A DNA stretch of 64,000 nucleotides from Oceanobacillus manasiensis (GCF_000724085.1 NZ_CCDL010000004.1:1-64000), one strand, 5' to 3'. Positions 52,915-63,262 are shown, counted from the stretch's first letter. Notes: generated by a model not told the origin, from the letters alone. A program made the numbers and translations.

Positions 52915-52937
52915 GAATTTTATATAATAGGTTGTCG

Positions 52938-53606
52938 TTATGCTAGTGGTGCAATACAGGTGGCATCATTATTTTTTGCAGTGTTTACATAGGTGGAGAC
53001 ATCATAGGCGTTAAGGTTATCTATATCAATGTTCTCAAGAAATGTATGCATAGCCGCAGGCTCCTCTTTTTGCGGAAGTATCCATTCCGTCTCCTTTTCT
53101 TTTGGTAAGATAATGGGCATGCGATGATGAATATCCTGCATAAAAGGATTAGCTTCCTTAGTTAAAATGGTACAGGTGAAGAGTTCTTTTTCCTCTTGCT
53201 CCCATCTGTCCCAGAGTCCAGCAAATGCAAATAGCTTCCGGTCTGCCAATTGAATTCGTTTCGGCTGTTTTCCCTCTTTCGTTTTTTGCCATTCAAAAAA
53301 GCTATCTGCAATAATGAGACAACGTTTTTGGGCCATTAGTTTTTTAAAGCTAGGTTTTTCATGTGCTGTTTCACTTCGCGCATTAATCATCTTATAGCCA
53401 ACCTTTTCATCTTTTGCCCAAGATGGCACTAATCCCCATCGTAAAAAACCTGCACGCTTTTTCTTTCCATCATGAATGATAGCTAATACTTTTTGACCAG
53501 GTGCAATATTATAGCTTTGTTCAAACCCATTTATATTGTTTTGTTCCAAATCAAACGATCGCAAAATTTCCAGTTCATCCGCGAGTAACGTGTACCTTCC
53601 ACACAT
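52938..53606 (-). CDS. SRAP/HMCES-type abasic-site protein (YedK family)
   Basis: A 222-residue SOS-response-associated peptidase domain that crosslinks to abasic sites in single-stranded DNA. The catalytic Cys2 follows the start (MCGRYTLL); other conserved residues are in NIAPGQKVLAI, RWGLVPSWAKD, NARSETAHEKPSF, CLIIADSFFEWQ and the HHRMPIILP His. GTAGGGGGC precedes ATG 53606. It lies 30 bases after glutaminase, probably on the same transcript, with no clear functional link. Confidence 0.93.
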   Translation of the reverse strand: MCGRYTLLADELEILRSFDLEQNNINGFEQSYNIAPGQKVLAIIHDGKKKRAGFLRWGLVPSWAKDEKVGYKMINARSETAHEKPSFKKLMAQKRCLIIADSFFEWQKTKEGKQPKRIQLADRKLFAFAGLWDRWEQEEKELFTCTILTKEANPFMQDIHHRMPIILPKEKETEWILPQKEEPAAMHTFLENIDIDNLNAYDVSTYVNTAKNNDATCIAPLA

Positions 53607-53636
53607 CGATTTGCCCCCTACCTACTACTATTGTCT

Positions 53637-54632
53637 CTAGAATATACTTAAATCCCACTGTGTTGCAATATGACGAAGTAGCCTAATTCCTGCTGTACTA
53701 TTTCCTCTGCTATCCAATGCCGGTCCATAAACCGCGATGCCACAACCATCCATAAACGGGAGGGGTTCATTTCTTACTCGTGGTGGAGAAACGGCAATAA
53801 TGCCTCCTGACACGCCACTTTTAGCTGGTATGCCGACATAGGCTGCGAATTTCCCTGAAGCGTCATACATGCCACATGTTAACATGAGCGCTTTCGCTAA
53901 TCGTGCAACCTGTCTCGGAATAAGCTCTTGTTCTGAATCAGGATCTTTTCCATCATTTGCAAGAATAAGGCCAATCCGAGCTAAATCATCTAGAGACACC
54001 TCAAGAGAACACTGTTTAAAGTAAGTATCAAGTGTAACCGAAAGATCTGAATCTAAAAAGCCTGTCTCTAATAAATAATAACCAATTGCCCTGTTACGCA
54101 TGGAAGACTCCTGTTCAGACTGATAAACCTCATCGTTAATAGGTGGTCGATGTCCAAGTATTTCCTCTAATAACGTCAGCAGCGGTTCCAGCTTTTCCTC
54201 TGAAGTTTCCCCATCTAGCATAGAAGATACTGTAATGGCACCTGCATTTACTAGTGGGTTAAATGGTTTTTTTAATGGCTTCATTTCCAAATGCATGATG
54301 GAATTGAAGGCCTCTCCCGTTGGCTCCACGTCCACCTTGTCCAACATATAGGCAACTCCTCTTTCCATGCATGCGACGATGAAGCTTAGTACTTTGGAAA
54401 TACTTTGTATGGTAAACCGGACATCAGCATCACCAGAGCGAATTTTCATCCCATGCATGCCAATAATCGATATCCCGAGATGGTCCTGATTCGCTTCACC
54501 TAACGCAGGTATGTATGAAGCAACTTCCCCCTCTGAAGTATGTTTTCTGTAAAAAGATACCCAATCATCTACATACTCCTGCAGCCATTTTTGTGTCATC
54601 CCAGTATTCCAATTCACTGTTCCTTGTACCAT
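53637..54632 (-). CDS. glsA: Glutaminase
   Basis: A 331-residue enzyme of the serine beta-lactamase-like glutaminase family that makes glutamate and ammonia from glutamine. The nucleophile motif is QSISKVL (Ser and Lys). Other blocks are YIPALGEANQDHLGISI, NAGAITVSSML, CGMYDASGKFA and GIPAKSGVSGGI. ATG 54632 is placed by AGGAGG 8 bases upstream; the frame is open to 54692. B. subtilis has two paralogues, YbgJ and YlaM. Confidence 0.94.
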   Translation of the reverse strand: MVQGTVNWNTGMTQKWLQEYVDDWVSFYRKHTSEGEVASYIPALGEANQDHLGISIIGMHGMKIRSGDADVRFTIQSISKVLSFIVACMERGVAYMLDKVDVEPTGEAFNSIMHLEMKPLKKPFNPLVNAGAITVSSMLDGETSEEKLEPLLTLLEEILGHRPPINDEVYQSEQESSMRNRAIGYYLLETGFLDSDLSVTLDTYFKQCSLEVSLDDLARIGLILANDGKDPDSEQELIPRQVARLAKALMLTCGMYDASGKFAAYVGIPAKSGVSGGIIAVSPPRVRNEPLPFMDGCGIAVYGPALDSRGNSTAGIRLLRHIATQWDLSIF

Positions 54633-54749
54633 ACATGAATCCTCCTGTCCGTAATCTATAAATACATTCCCTTCTGTTTTTCCCCTAAACACATGGAATT
54701 ATAAACAGAAATCTTAATAGAGATATGACCTGTCTTTGATTTGTGTGTG

Positions 54750-54854
54750 GGTTGATCGGCGCTGGCCTGTGGTTGGTTGGATCTCTTATATGGTTGATTG
54801 ACATGGAGTTTTGATCGATTGAACTTCTTATGTGGTTGATTGACACGGGGCCAT
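54750..54854. repeat. 21-bp tandem repeat array, five exact units
   Basis: Units of exactly 21 bases start at 54750, 54771, 54792, 54813 and 54834. Four begin GGTTG, and alternate units are more alike: units 2 and 4 share a CTTATAT/CTTATGT end, and units 3 and 5 share GGTTGATTGACA. It lies between the glutaminase promoter region and the terminator of the CAP gene. Confidence 0.85.
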
Positions 54855-54863
54855 GATTTATAA

Positions 54864-54897
54864 CTAAAAAAAAGAGGCCAACCTAAGTCAGCCTCCT
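54864..54897 (-). terminator. Terminator after the CAP-domain gene
   Basis: On the minus strand GAGGC pairs with GCCTC (extended imperfectly by TGAC/GTTG) around a short loop, followed by TTTTTTTT. Confidence 0.75.
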
Positions 54898-54907
54898 TAC
54901 AAAAATA

Positions 54908-55849
54908 TTATTTTCCGATAAATTGTTGTGTCCAGTGGTTACCTTGTTCTACATAACCAACACCGATGTGTGTAAAGTTACCATTCATAATGTTTGCACG
55001 GTGACCTTCACTGTTCATCCAAGCATTTACTACTTCTTGTGGTGTACGTTGACCTTTAGCAATGTTTTCACCAGCAGTGCTGTAGCTAATTCCGAATTGT
55101 TTCATCATATCAAACGGAGAACCGTATGACGGACTGTTGTGGGCAAAGTAGCCGTTTGATGCCATATCACGTGATTTTTCTCTTGCAACTTTGCTTAGTT
55201 CTGTATCAATTTTTAGTGGTGAAAGCCCTTGTTTAGCTCTTTCTTGATTTGTTAATTCTACAACTTCTTGTTCAAACTGGCTTAGTTCTGAAGATTGGTT
55301 TTGCTGCTCTTCAGCTTGTTGATTCTCTTCTGCTACTGGTTGTTGTGGTGCTGGTGCTTCTGTATTTTCTTCTTTTGGTTCGTCTTGCTTAGGTTGCTCT
55401 TGTTTCGGTTGTTCTTCTTCTACTGGCGTTTTTTCTTCAGTTTGCTCTTGTTTTGGTTCTTCTTGTTTTGATTCTTCTTGCTTTGGTTCTTCTTTCTCTA
55501 CTACTTGCTCTTTTGGTTCGTCAGCTTTTTCTTCTTTTGCTGGTTGCTCTTCTTGATTCTCAGGTTGTTTTACTTCTTCTTTAGAACCTGTATTTTCTTT
55601 TTGTTCAACTTGAATTTTATTCCAATTAAAGTCTTTCCAGTTAAGTTGGAACATTGAAAGATATTTATTTACAAGTTCATTGATATTATTATCAGAAACT
55701 TTATCCCAATTCCCATTAATAGAATAGTAGATTTTATATATATGATTCTGATTTAGATCCTTTGCTTGTGCGTCAACAGAATTTTGAAAAGCTCCTCCAA
55801 ATAATAAAGCAGCTGATAATGCTGTAACTATGCTTACTTTCTTAAACAT
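54908..55849 (-). CDS. Secreted CAP-domain protein (YkwD-like)
   Basis: A 313-residue exported protein. The signal peptide is residues 1-28 (cleavage near VDAQA). A short N-terminal region (KIYYSINGNWDKVSDNNINE) is followed by a very long Glu/Gln/Lys/Pro linker (about 75-180, repeating EEPKQ/EQPKQ) and a C-terminal CAP/SCP domain (about 187-313) with VVELTNQERAKQGLSPL, AHNSPSYGSPFDMM, GENIAKG, WMNSEGHRANIMN and IGVGYV. CAP proteins of this type occur in spores and walls; the activity is unknown. ATG 55849 follows AAAGGAGAG. Confidence 0.9.
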   Translation of the reverse strand: MFKKVSIVTALSAALLFGGAFQNSVDAQAKDLNQNHIYKIYYSINGNWDKVSDNNINELVNKYLSMFQLNWKDFNWNKIQVEQKENTGSKEEVKQPENQEEQPAKEEKADEPKEQVVEKEEPKQEESKQEEPKQEQTEEKTPVEEEQPKQEQPKQDEPKEENTEAPAPQQPVAEENQQAEEQQNQSSELSQFEQEVVELTNQERAKQGLSPLKIDTELSKVAREKSRDMASNGYFAHNSPSYGSPFDMMKQFGISYSTAGENIAKGQRTPQEVVNAWMNSEGHRANIMNGNFTHIGVGYVEQGNHWTQQFIGK

Positions 55850-55920
55850 CTTGCTACACTCTCCTTTTGGCTTGTTTTGTTTTGCAGGATTATCATAGCA
55901 TGGTTTTTTTGTAATATTTG

Positions 55921-56281
55921 TGGCATTCTTTGCCAAAGTAGATATATAGACTTATTAGTTTGCCGAATAACCTTAGAACCCTTGTAATGAAAAGAAGATT
56001 AATATGACCTAAAAACGGGTAAACAGGAAAAAGTTCTGTGACAAGGAAATTTTTACTACTAAATGACTATTGACACCCTTGAAAGCCGCGTCTTTTTATT
56101 ACAAATTCTGATAACTTGTAACGAAAATGTTACTTGCTTTCACCTGACAATATGGTTTATTTTTGTCACAACTCAAATAGAATCTATTGCCAAAATATGT
56201 GCATTGTATTACTACCCCCAGAAAGTATACTATTTAATAGAATGACTGTATGAGAAAATTGTCATCATTGGAGGATATTAT
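55921..56281. promoter_or_regulatory. Intergenic control region between CAP gene and mreBH
   Basis: The 432-base gap holds divergent promoters. A candidate for mreBH is TTGTAT (56204-56209), 16 bases, TATACT (56226-56231). Palindromes are TGGCA-N5-TGCCA (55921-55935) and GTAAC-N6-GTTAC (near 56118). A GGAGG RBS lies 7 bases before mreBH. No gene is seen here. Confidence 0.45.
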
Positions 56282-57289
56282 ATGTTATCTACTGCAGAAA
56301 TCGGTATTGATTTAGGTACCGCAAATATACTGATATATTCAAAGACTAAAGGAATTGTATTAAATGAACCATCTGTTGTTGCAATTGATGTTAATACGAA
56401 GCAAGTGGTAGCGGTAGGAACCGAAGCAAAACAAATGGTTGGTAAAACACCGCAAAATATCATTCCAATTCGCCCATTAAAAGATGGCGTTATTGCGGAT
56501 TATGATGTAACGGCTCAAATGCTAAAAGAGTTTTTGAAAAAAGTAAGTAAGAAAATCGGCATGTCTATGAGGAAACCAATTGTTGTTGTATGTACGCCAT
56601 CAGGAAGTACAACAGTAGAACGTCGTGCAATTCATAATGCTGTTACAAGTTATGGTGCGAAACAGGTACATTTAATAGAAGAACCTGTAGCAGCGGCAAT
56701 TGGATCTGACCTTCCAGTTGACGAGCCTGTTGCTAATGTCGTAGTGGACATTGGTGGAGGTACCTCAGAAGTAGGAATTATATCGTTTGGTGGAGTTGTA
56801 TCTTGTAATTCAGTTCGCACTGGCGGAGACAAAATGGATGAAGAGATTATCCACCATATCCGCAAGAAATATAATATCTTAATTGGTGAGCGTACAGCCG
56901 AAAATGTTAAAATGGAAATTGGCTATGCCCATCCGAATCATGATGAGGAAACGATGGAAATTCGTGGCCGAGATATGGTATCAGGACTTCCAAAAACAGT
57001 AATAATCACTTCTACAGAGATTCATTATGCTTTAAAAGAATCACTAGATTCAATACTAGAAACCATTCGCGCTACACTTGAAAACTGTCCTCCTGAATTA
57101 AGTGGGGATATTGTTGATCACGGTATTGTGCTTACTGGCGGCGGTGCATTGCTAAGAGGCATGCAGGAATGGTTATCAAATGAACTAATCGTTCCCGTAC
57201 ACCTTGCACCAAACCCACTCGAGTCTGTGGCCATTGGTACAGGACGCGCTCTAAAGATGATTAACAAACTACAAAAAGCAGCAAAATAG
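56282..57289 (+). CDS. mreBH: Actin-like cell-shape protein MreBH
   Basis: A 335-residue MreB-family protein, the same length as B. subtilis MreBH and very close along its length. Phosphate 1 loop [15 protein letters not shown] (residues 8-22), [17 protein letters not shown], phosphate 2 [22 protein letters not shown] and the C-terminal [11 protein letters not shown]. It polymerises under the membrane and directs cylindrical wall synthesis and hydrolases such as LytE. Stand-alone gene without mreC/mreD, which distinguishes it from MreB. Confidence 0.94.
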   Translation: MLSTAEIGIDLGTANILIYSKTKGIVLNEPSVVAIDVNTKQVVAVGTEAKQMVGKTPQNIIPIRPLKDGVIADYDVTAQMLKEFLKKVSKKIGMSMRKPIVVVCTPSGSTTVERRAIHNAVTSYGAKQVHLIEEPVAAAIGSDLPVDEPVANVVVDIGGGTSEVGIISFGGVVSCNSVRTGGDKMDEEIIHHIRKKYNILIGERTAENVKMEIGYAHPNHDEETMEIRGRDMVSGLPKTVIITSTEIHYALKESLDSILETIRATLENCPPELSGDIVDHGIVLTGGGALLRGMQEWLSNELIVPVHLAPNPLESVAIGTGRALKMINKLQKAAK

Positions 57290-57312
57290 TCTCTCAAAGT
57301 GGAGATCGCCGA

Positions 57313-57353
57313 CGAAAAAGCCTGTGTATTAAATACACAGGCTTTTTCTGACG
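57313..57353 (+). terminator. Terminator after mreBH
   Basis: AAAAAGCCTGTGTAT pairs perfectly with ATACACAGGCTTTTT around TAAA. The following 130 bases to the lysine dehydrogenase stop show a faint 21-base rhythm (CGATACTC/CGATATAC) and nothing else. Confidence 0.88.
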
Positions 57354-57482
57354 GTAGAAAATTTGCGAGTTAGATAGAGTTCATACTCAGGGTGACTTGC
57401 TGATTATCGCACATTCTCTTGGGCGATACTCTCCTTTTGAGTGCGATATACTCACTCTCACATACCTTCTTCTTCCGCTCTA

Positions 57483-58637
57483 TTATTCACTCACTTGAAC
57501 TTCATCTATCAGTACACCACGTTTTTTCATTTCTACCATATATTTTTCACCTGGCACTATCTGCTCGGGTGGATATACCCCAGTCTGGCTTATCGTTTTA
57601 TCGCCAATCATTTGGGCCACGACTGATATAGTATTAGCTGTAGCTCTTGCCATGGCTGTAATATTCACCTTATCGTCCTTAAAAGTTGTCATTTCGTACT
57701 GGTAGGTAGTCTTTTTGCCAACTTTCTCACCTGATACTATTACTCTTAATAGCACGGCGTCTTTTTTATCCTTAAGATCTACAATAGGCTTTAAGACTTT
57801 TAATAGTACTTCTCTTGGGCTCACCTGTTTACCGTGCACATCTACTTTATAATTCTTTTTTGTAAGATTTAAATCTACTAGTAGTTTGAATTTCTCTGCA
57901 TGTCCCGGATAGCGAATTGTTTTGTATTCTAATGTGTTTAAATGAGGATAGGTAAGGGATAAAGTGGAGGTCCCTCCAGACGTATGGAACGCTTCCAAAG
58001 GACCGAATCGATTAAAATAAATGCTTTCCACTTCTGATAAGGAGGGGACCTCCTGTTTTAAGCCATTACGGATGACGAGAGCTGGGTCTGTATAATGATC
58101 TAAGACTCCTTCCATTGAAAATACATGGTTGTATTCTAGAGGAGGATCAGGTTTAACTGGTATCCCACCAACATAAAGTTTAATTGTATGCAGCTTATCA
58201 AGTTTTCCAGCTCCATAACCTGATAGAATATTAATCATGCCTGGCGCAACTCCGAGATCAGGAATGATTGTAATACCAGCAGCTTTAGCCTCTTCCCTTA
58301 GCGCCAAGACTGCATTTGTCATATTTCCAATATGTCCACCTAAATCAACTGCACTTACACCAACTTTGATTGCGGTTTTGGCTACTTGTTCATTAAAAGA
58401 GTAAAATAGCGCGTTAATGATAACATCAAATTGGCACATGTATGCAGCTAGGTCTTCCTCGTCTTTAGCGTTTACCCGATAAGCTTTCAGTTTCGAAGAG
58501 CCTATTTGATTACACACATCTTCGGCTAACGAGAATTGAATGTCTGCTAAACCAACATCGCTAACACCGTCACTTGCTACGAGATCACGGGCAGCTTCCT
58601 TGCCCATTAATCCTGCTCCAAGCACACCTACCTTCAT
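57483..58637 (-). CDS. lysDH: L-lysine 6-dehydrogenase (saccharopine dehydrogenase family)
   Basis: A 384-residue NAD-dependent enzyme that oxidatively deaminates the epsilon-amino group of lysine, giving aminoadipate semialdehyde in equilibrium with piperideine-6-carboxylate. The Rossmann motif is [17 protein letters not shown] (about 3-19). Long stretches such as [37 protein letters not shown] and [16 protein letters not shown] agree with Geobacillus lysine 6-dehydrogenase as I remember it. ATG 58637 with GAAGGGG upstream is preferred over GTG 58646. It follows the aldehyde dehydrogenase, its expected partner. Confidence 0.85.
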   Translation of the reverse strand: MKVGVLGAGLMGKEAARDLVASDGVSDVGLADIQFSLAEDVCNQIGSSKLKAYRVNAKDEEDLAAYMCQFDVIINALFYSFNEQVAKTAIKVGVSAVDLGGHIGNMTNAVLALREEAKAAGITIIPDLGVAPGMINILSGYGAGKLDKLHTIKLYVGGIPVKPDPPLEYNHVFSMEGVLDHYTDPALVIRNGLKQEVPSLSEVESIYFNRFGPLEAFHTSGGTSTLSLTYPHLNTLEYKTIRYPGHAEKFKLLVDLNLTKKNYKVDVHGKQVSPREVLLKVLKPIVDLKDKKDAVLLRVIVSGEKVGKKTTYQYEMTTFKDDKVNITAMARATANTISVVAQMIGDKTISQTGVYPPEQIVPGEKYMVEMKKRGVLIDEVQVSE

Positions 58638-58664
58638 ACCTTTCACACCCCTTCGAAGTCCTCT

Positions 58665-60155
58665 TTACTCAACATCAATTTGTGCCCGCTGGAGTTTCCC
58701 ACTGTAATCTACGTAAATAGCCTTCCATTCTGTAAAAACATCTAATGCCTGTACTCCTGAGTCACGATGTCCATTACCTGTTCCCTTCGTACCACCGAAT
58801 GGCAAATGGATTTCTGCACCAGTGGTCCCTGCGTTCACATAGACAATGCCTGTATCAAGGTCACGCTGTGCCTGAAATACACGATTTACATCTTTCGTAA
58901 AAATACTGCTTGATAGGCCAAACGCTACACTATTGTTAACTTCGATTGCCTCCTCAAAGTTTTTGATAGGAATTAAGGACACAACAGGTCCAAATATTTC
59001 TTCCTGCGCAATCCGCATATTAGAAGAGACGTCAGTAAACAGTGTAGGAGCAAAATAATTTCCTTTTTGTTTCTCCCCATCTGTTAATGCATGCCCTCCT
59101 GCCAGTAATCTAGCTCCTTCTTCTTTTCCAATGTTGATATATGAATCTATTTTCGCAAGTCCGGCCTCATTAATAATAGGTCCAACCTTTATCGTTTCAT
59201 CTGCTCCATTTCCAATCGTAAGCTCCTTCATCCTAGTAAGCAGTCGTGCTTCTAAGTCTACTTTCACTGTCTCATGTACAATCACTCTGCTACACGCAGT
59301 ACACCGCTGTCCACTTGTACCAAAAGCACTCCATAATATGCCTTCTACTGCAAGATCAATATCTGCGTCATCCATAACAATAACAGCGTTTTTTCCACCC
59401 ATTTCAAGAGAAACTTTTTTTAATTGTCGACCACAAGCAGCTGCAATTTCTCTCCCCGTATCATTAGAGCCGGTAAAAGAAATCACCTGCACATCACCAT
59501 GGTGAACCAGAGCATTCCCTACTTCACTACCTGAACCGAATACTACATTCATTACACCTTTGGGAAGTCCAGCCTCCTCGAAAATTTTTGCAAGTTCAAA
59601 AGCCATAATTGGTGTTTCTGTCGCTGGTTTCCACACGACGGCATTGCCTGCAATGATCGCAGGAAAGGACTTCCACGTAGCTATGGCAATAGGGAAATTC
59701 CACGGTGTAATAATTCCTATTACTCCGACTGGTACCCGCTGGCTCATTGCGAATTTATCTCTGAGTTCTGCAGGTGTTGTCTGACCAAACAGCCTTCTTC
59801 CCTCACCTGCCATGTAGAACGCCATATCAATTCCTTCTTGCACTTCTCCTCGTGCTTCCTCAATTACTTTTCCGTTTTCTTTTGTCAAAAGCTGAGATAG
59901 TCGCTCTTTTTTCTCTTTCATTAAATAACCTACACGATACAGAACCTCAGCTCGCTGCGGTGGTGGTACATGAGCCCATTCTCTTTGGGCTTTTTTAGCT
60001 GCAAGAACCGCTTCATCTACATGTTTTTCAGAAGATAATGGTACTTGGACAATTGCTTCTCCTGTAGCAGGATTTATAACAGCTGTTGAACGATCAACTT
60101 CTTGCCACTTTCCATTAATAAAATTTTGTAGTTTTTCCGCTTCCAGCTTTACCAT
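58665..60155 (-). CDS. Aldehyde dehydrogenase, probably aminoadipate-semialdehyde dehydrogenase
   Basis: A 496-residue NAD(P)-dependent aldehyde dehydrogenase: TPWNFPIAIATWKSFPAI, cofactor loop FTGSNDTGREIAA, catalytic Glu in SLEMGGKNAVIV and nucleophile Cys in GTSGQRCTACSR, then EEIFGPVVSLI. Being first in a two-gene operon with lysine 6-dehydrogenase, it likely oxidises aminoadipate semialdehyde (piperideine-6-carboxylate) to 2-aminoadipate; this is inference from context. ATG 60155 is preferred; GTG 60167 is possible. AAAGGAAGTGG lies upstream. Confidence 0.87.
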   Translation of the reverse strand: MVKLEAEKLQNFINGKWQEVDRSTAVINPATGEAIVQVPLSSEKHVDEAVLAAKKAQREWAHVPPPQRAEVLYRVGYLMKEKKERLSQLLTKENGKVIEEARGEVQEGIDMAFYMAGEGRRLFGQTTPAELRDKFAMSQRVPVGVIGIITPWNFPIAIATWKSFPAIIAGNAVVWKPATETPIMAFELAKIFEEAGLPKGVMNVVFGSGSEVGNALVHHGDVQVISFTGSNDTGREIAAACGRQLKKVSLEMGGKNAVIVMDDADIDLAVEGILWSAFGTSGQRCTACSRVIVHETVKVDLEARLLTRMKELTIGNGADETIKVGPIINEAGLAKIDSYINIGKEEGARLLAGGHALTDGEKQKGNYFAPTLFTDVSSNMRIAQEEIFGPVVSLIPIKNFEEAIEVNNSVAFGLSSSIFTKDVNRVFQAQRDLDTGIVYVNAGTTGAEIHLPFGGTKGTGNGHRDSGVQALDVFTEWKAIYVDYSGKLQRAQIDVE

Positions 60156-60498
60156 ATTAGCCACCACTTCCTTTAATCATTTTTGTCAATCAGTGAACTG
60201 TTAGCACATATAAGTGTTATACTCTCGACTAGGTCACTAACCTTTTTGTCTTCCACAATACATTTTATTTCTAAATTATTTTCATATGACGTATTTCCTT
60301 TATCTGTCCAATTTTTGGTAAACCAAAACTAGACCTACCTGTTTCAGAGAGTGAAATCCTTGTATGTAGCTACTCAAGACTATAGTTACTAAGATTGAAA
60401 AAACGATTTGCTCTTAATGTTTTAAAAAATCATGAAATATAGTGATAGCTTTTGTTAGAATAGAAGACACAATACTTTTATAGGAAGAGGCGGGACAA
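60156..60498. promoter_or_regulatory. Divergent control region of lysine and tryptophan catabolic operons
   Basis: A 343-base AT-rich gap between two divergent operons. The clearest element is a palindrome TTTTGGT-AA-ACCAAAA (about 60312-60327) near the middle, a possible shared operator. Weak promoter-like TAGAAT (near 60460) and, on the minus strand, TATAAC (near 60222) are seen, without convincing -35 boxes. No riboswitch or SigL -24/-12 element is recognised. Confidence 0.4.
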
Positions 60499-61770
60499 GT
60501 GAATATAGAAAAGTCGTATGCTGTAGAACTAGATCAGCAGGATGAATTAATAAGTTTTCGTAAAGAATTCTATCTAGAAAAAGACACCATTTATTTTGAC
60601 GGAAATTCCCTTGGTCTTTTATCAAAACGTGCGGAGCAAAACGTCTTATCCTTATTGGCCTCTTGGAAGGAATTTGCCATTGATGGATGGACAGAGGGAG
60701 AACATCCTTGGTATTACTTATCTGAAAAGTTAGGAAAACTTTCTACACCTTTAGTTGGAGCTGATGAAGATGAGGTTATTGTAACAGGTTCCACGACTAC
60801 CAATTTGCATCAATTAGCTGCTACCTTCTTCCACCCTGAAGGAAAACGCACAAAGATTTTGGCAGATGAATTAAATTTTCCATCTGATATTTATGCTATA
60901 AAAAGCCAGCTTGAACTTAAAGGGTTAGACCCAGAAGAACATCTTGTTCAAGTGAAGAGCAACAATGGCAACACATTAGACACAAGTGACATAGTAGAAG
61001 CGATGACAGAGGATATTGCACTCATTATCTTGCCAAGTGTGCTTTATAGAAGCGGTCAGCTCTTAGACATCCCCACATTAACGAAAGAAGCACATAAACG
61101 TGGAATTAAGATCGGGTTTGATCTATGCCATTCCATTGGCTCCATTCCACATCACTTATCTGATTGGGATGTTGACTTTGCATTCTGGTGTACATATAAA
61201 CATTTAAATGGTGGACCAGGAAGTGTGGGCGGTCTTTATGTAAACAAAAAGCATTTTGGTAAAAAGCCAGGGCTTGCTGGATGGTTCAGCTCTGCAAAAG
61301 ATAAGCAGTTTGATATGGAACATACTTTATCACCAGCTTCTACTGCTGGTGCTTACCAAATTGGAACACCACATGTGCTAAGCATCGCACCATTAATTGG
61401 TTCGTTGGAAATGTTTAAGGAAGCAGGAATCAATAAGATAAGAGAAAAATCGCTTCAATTAACGGCATACCTAATGGAGCTTATTAAAGCTGAGCTTTCT
61501 ACTCATGGCTTTACGATCGCCAATCCCGAGGACGAAACATCGCGTGGTGGACATGTCTTTCTCATTCATCCAGAAGCTGCTCGAATTTGTAAAGCATTAA
61601 AAGCCAATGGAGTAATACCAGACTTTCGTAATCCAAATGGCATCAGACTGGCACCTGTTGCACTTTATAATACGTATGAAGAAGTGTGGGAAGTAGTCGC
61701 AAAACTAAAGAAGATTATGGAAGAACGAAGCTATAAAAACTATGAGAATAAGCGAGGAGTGATTGCATAA
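60499..61770 (+). CDS. kynU: Kynureninase
   Basis: A 423-residue PLP enzyme that splits kynurenine into anthranilate and alanine. Family motifs: [43 protein letters not shown], the Asp in [13 protein letters not shown] and the PLP Lys in [14 protein letters not shown]. The start is GTG 60499, preceded by GAGGCGGG. It is first of a tightly packed operon; its stop TAA shares one base with the kynB start. Confidence 0.95.
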   Translation: MNIEKSYAVELDQQDELISFRKEFYLEKDTIYFDGNSLGLLSKRAEQNVLSLLASWKEFAIDGWTEGEHPWYYLSEKLGKLSTPLVGADEDEVIVTGSTTTNLHQLAATFFHPEGKRTKILADELNFPSDIYAIKSQLELKGLDPEEHLVQVKSNNGNTLDTSDIVEAMTEDIALIILPSVLYRSGQLLDIPTLTKEAHKRGIKIGFDLCHSIGSIPHHLSDWDVDFAFWCTYKHLNGGPGSVGGLYVNKKHFGKKPGLAGWFSSAKDKQFDMEHTLSPASTAGAYQIGTPHVLSIAPLIGSLEMFKEAGINKIREKSLQLTAYLMELIKAELSTHGFTIANPEDETSRGGHVFLIHPEAARICKALKANGVIPDFRNPNGIRLAPVALYNTYEEVWEVVAKLKKIMEERSYKNYENKRGVIA

Positions 61771-62414
61771 TGACAAATTGGATTGATATCTCTCAACCTC
61801 TTACAAATGACATGGCACACTGGCCTGGTGATACTCCTTTCCAATATAGTCTAACTTTTTCTAAGGAAGAGACTGGCTCAGTAAACATCGGGCAAATGAC
61901 TGCCAGTCTGCATACAGGAACACATGTAGACGCACCTTTTCACTATGATTCAAAAGGAAATACGATAGACATGCTTGACCTTGAGCGATACATCGGGGAG
62001 GCAATCGTCGTAGATGTGAGTCATACTGATGAGGTAAATCTTGAGGTGTTAAAACAGACAGAGTTGAAAGGAAGAACGAGGGTTTTGTTAAAAACATCCC
62101 TCCCCAACAATCCAAAACGTTTTCCAGACACCATGCCTACTATTGCACCAGATATAGCAGCATATTTACAGGAGAAAGGCGTTACGCTATTAGGGGTAGA
62201 TATTCCTTCAGTAGATCATACGGATAGTAAGGAGCTTGCAACACATCATGCCCTATACCAGCATGACATTAACATTTTAGAAAATATTATGCTAGACAAT
62301 GTGGAAGCCGGTTTATACGAACTTATTGCATTACCACTAGCCATTCACGGAGCTGACGGGAGTCCGGTACGTGCTGTCATCAGACCATTATCTAAAGAGG
62401 AGAGAACCAAATAA
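61770..62414 (+). CDS. kynB: Kynurenine formamidase
   Basis: A 214-residue metal-dependent cyclase-family enzyme that hydrolyses N-formylkynurenine. It has the start [20 protein letters not shown], the metal motif [23 protein letters not shown] and [17 protein letters not shown] (the His/Glu positions that bind metal). It begins on the last base of kynU and ends sharing one base with kynA, so translation is coupled. Confidence 0.95.
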   Translation: MTNWIDISQPLTNDMAHWPGDTPFQYSLTFSKEETGSVNIGQMTASLHTGTHVDAPFHYDSKGNTIDMLDLERYIGEAIVVDVSHTDEVNLEVLKQTELKGRTRVLLKTSLPNNPKRFPDTMPTIAPDIAAYLQEKGVTLLGVDIPSVDHTDSKELATHHALYQHDINILENIMLDNVEAGLYELIALPLAIHGADGSPVRAVIRPLSKEERTK

Positions 62415-63262
62415 TGAAAGACAACAAGACGAACGATACTTTTAAAACAGAAAAAGGCATTCATACCGATTTTAAGGAAAAGATGACCTATGGCGACTAC
62501 TTACAGCTAGATACCTTACTGGATAGTCAAAAGCGACTATCTAATCATCATGATGAAATGCTTTTTATCGTAATTCATCAAGTAAGTGAACTTTGGCTTA
62601 AATTGATAATCCATGAAACACAGGCTGCGATTACAGCGATTCAAAACGGGGAACTACAAGCTTCTTTTAAGATGCTGTCACGTGTCTCTAAGACCCAAGC
62701 ACAAATTATACAAGCATGGGATGTTCTTTCCACCCTTACCCCTGCTGAATACATGGAATTCCGTGATGACCTAGGAAATGCCTCCGGTTTTCAATCCTAT
62801 CAATATCGTCTTGTCGAATTCGTGCTTGGCTACAAAACGCCATTTATTCTAAAAATATATGAAAAAGACCCAAAAGTGCATACTATTATGGAAGAAGCCT
62901 ACCACGCTCCAGGACTTTATGATGTATCTATTGAGGCACTATCTCGTGCTGGTTTTGAGATCAATCCTGAAGTCCTTTCCAGAGATTTTTCCAAAACATA
63001 TGAGAAAGATGACTCCGTTGAAGCAGCATGGATGGCTGTCTATCAAGACGTAGATACTAACTGGGAGCTTTATCAGCTAGCAGAAAAACTCGTCGATATT
63101 GAAGATTGGTTTCAGCAATGGCGTTTTCGCCACATGAAGACAGTGGAAAGAATAATTGGACACAAGACTGGCACAGGAGGTTCTTCAGGTGTTGGTTATT
63201 TGAAAAAGGTGTTGGATCATTATTTCTTCCCAGAGCTATGGTCCATTCGAACAAAGCTTTAA
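62414..63262 (+). CDS. kynA: Tryptophan 2,3-dioxygenase
   Basis: A 282-residue heme dioxygenase that opens the indole ring of tryptophan. Motifs: [35 protein letters not shown] split about residues 44-63 (substrate-binding and heme-near residues), [17 protein letters not shown], and the C-terminal [14 protein letters not shown] with the proximal heme His and [11 protein letters not shown]. The frame starts with ATG 62414, overlapping the kynB stop. Together the three genes convert tryptophan to anthranilate. Confidence 0.95.
   Translation: MKDNKTNDTFKTEKGIHTDFKEKMTYGDYLQLDTLLDSQKRLSNHHDEMLFIVIHQVSELWLKLIIHETQAAITAIQNGELQASFKMLSRVSKTQAQIIQAWDVLSTLTPAEYMEFRDDLGNASGFQSYQYRLVEFVLGYKTPFILKIYEKDPKVHTIMEEAYHAPGLYDVSIEALSRAGFEINPEVLSRDFSKTYEKDDSVEAAWMAVYQDVDTNWELYQLAEKLVDIEDWFQQWRFRHMKTVERIIGHKTGTGGSSGVGYLKKVLDHYFFPELWSIRTKL

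Noticed and set aside
56212-56240. SigI-type promoter before mreBH (ACCCCC is present)
   Set aside because: mreBH is SigI-dependent in B. subtilis, but no CGAA -10 element is found at a suitable distance; a SigA-like pair overlaps the site.
57353-57482. Seventh 21-bp array after mreBH
   Set aside because: Only a faint rhythm (CGATACTC, CGATATAC) with two or three weak units; not enough to claim.
60156-60498. Lysine riboswitch or SigL promoter for the catabolic operons
   Set aside because: No L-box core helices and no TGGCAC-N5-TTGCA element.
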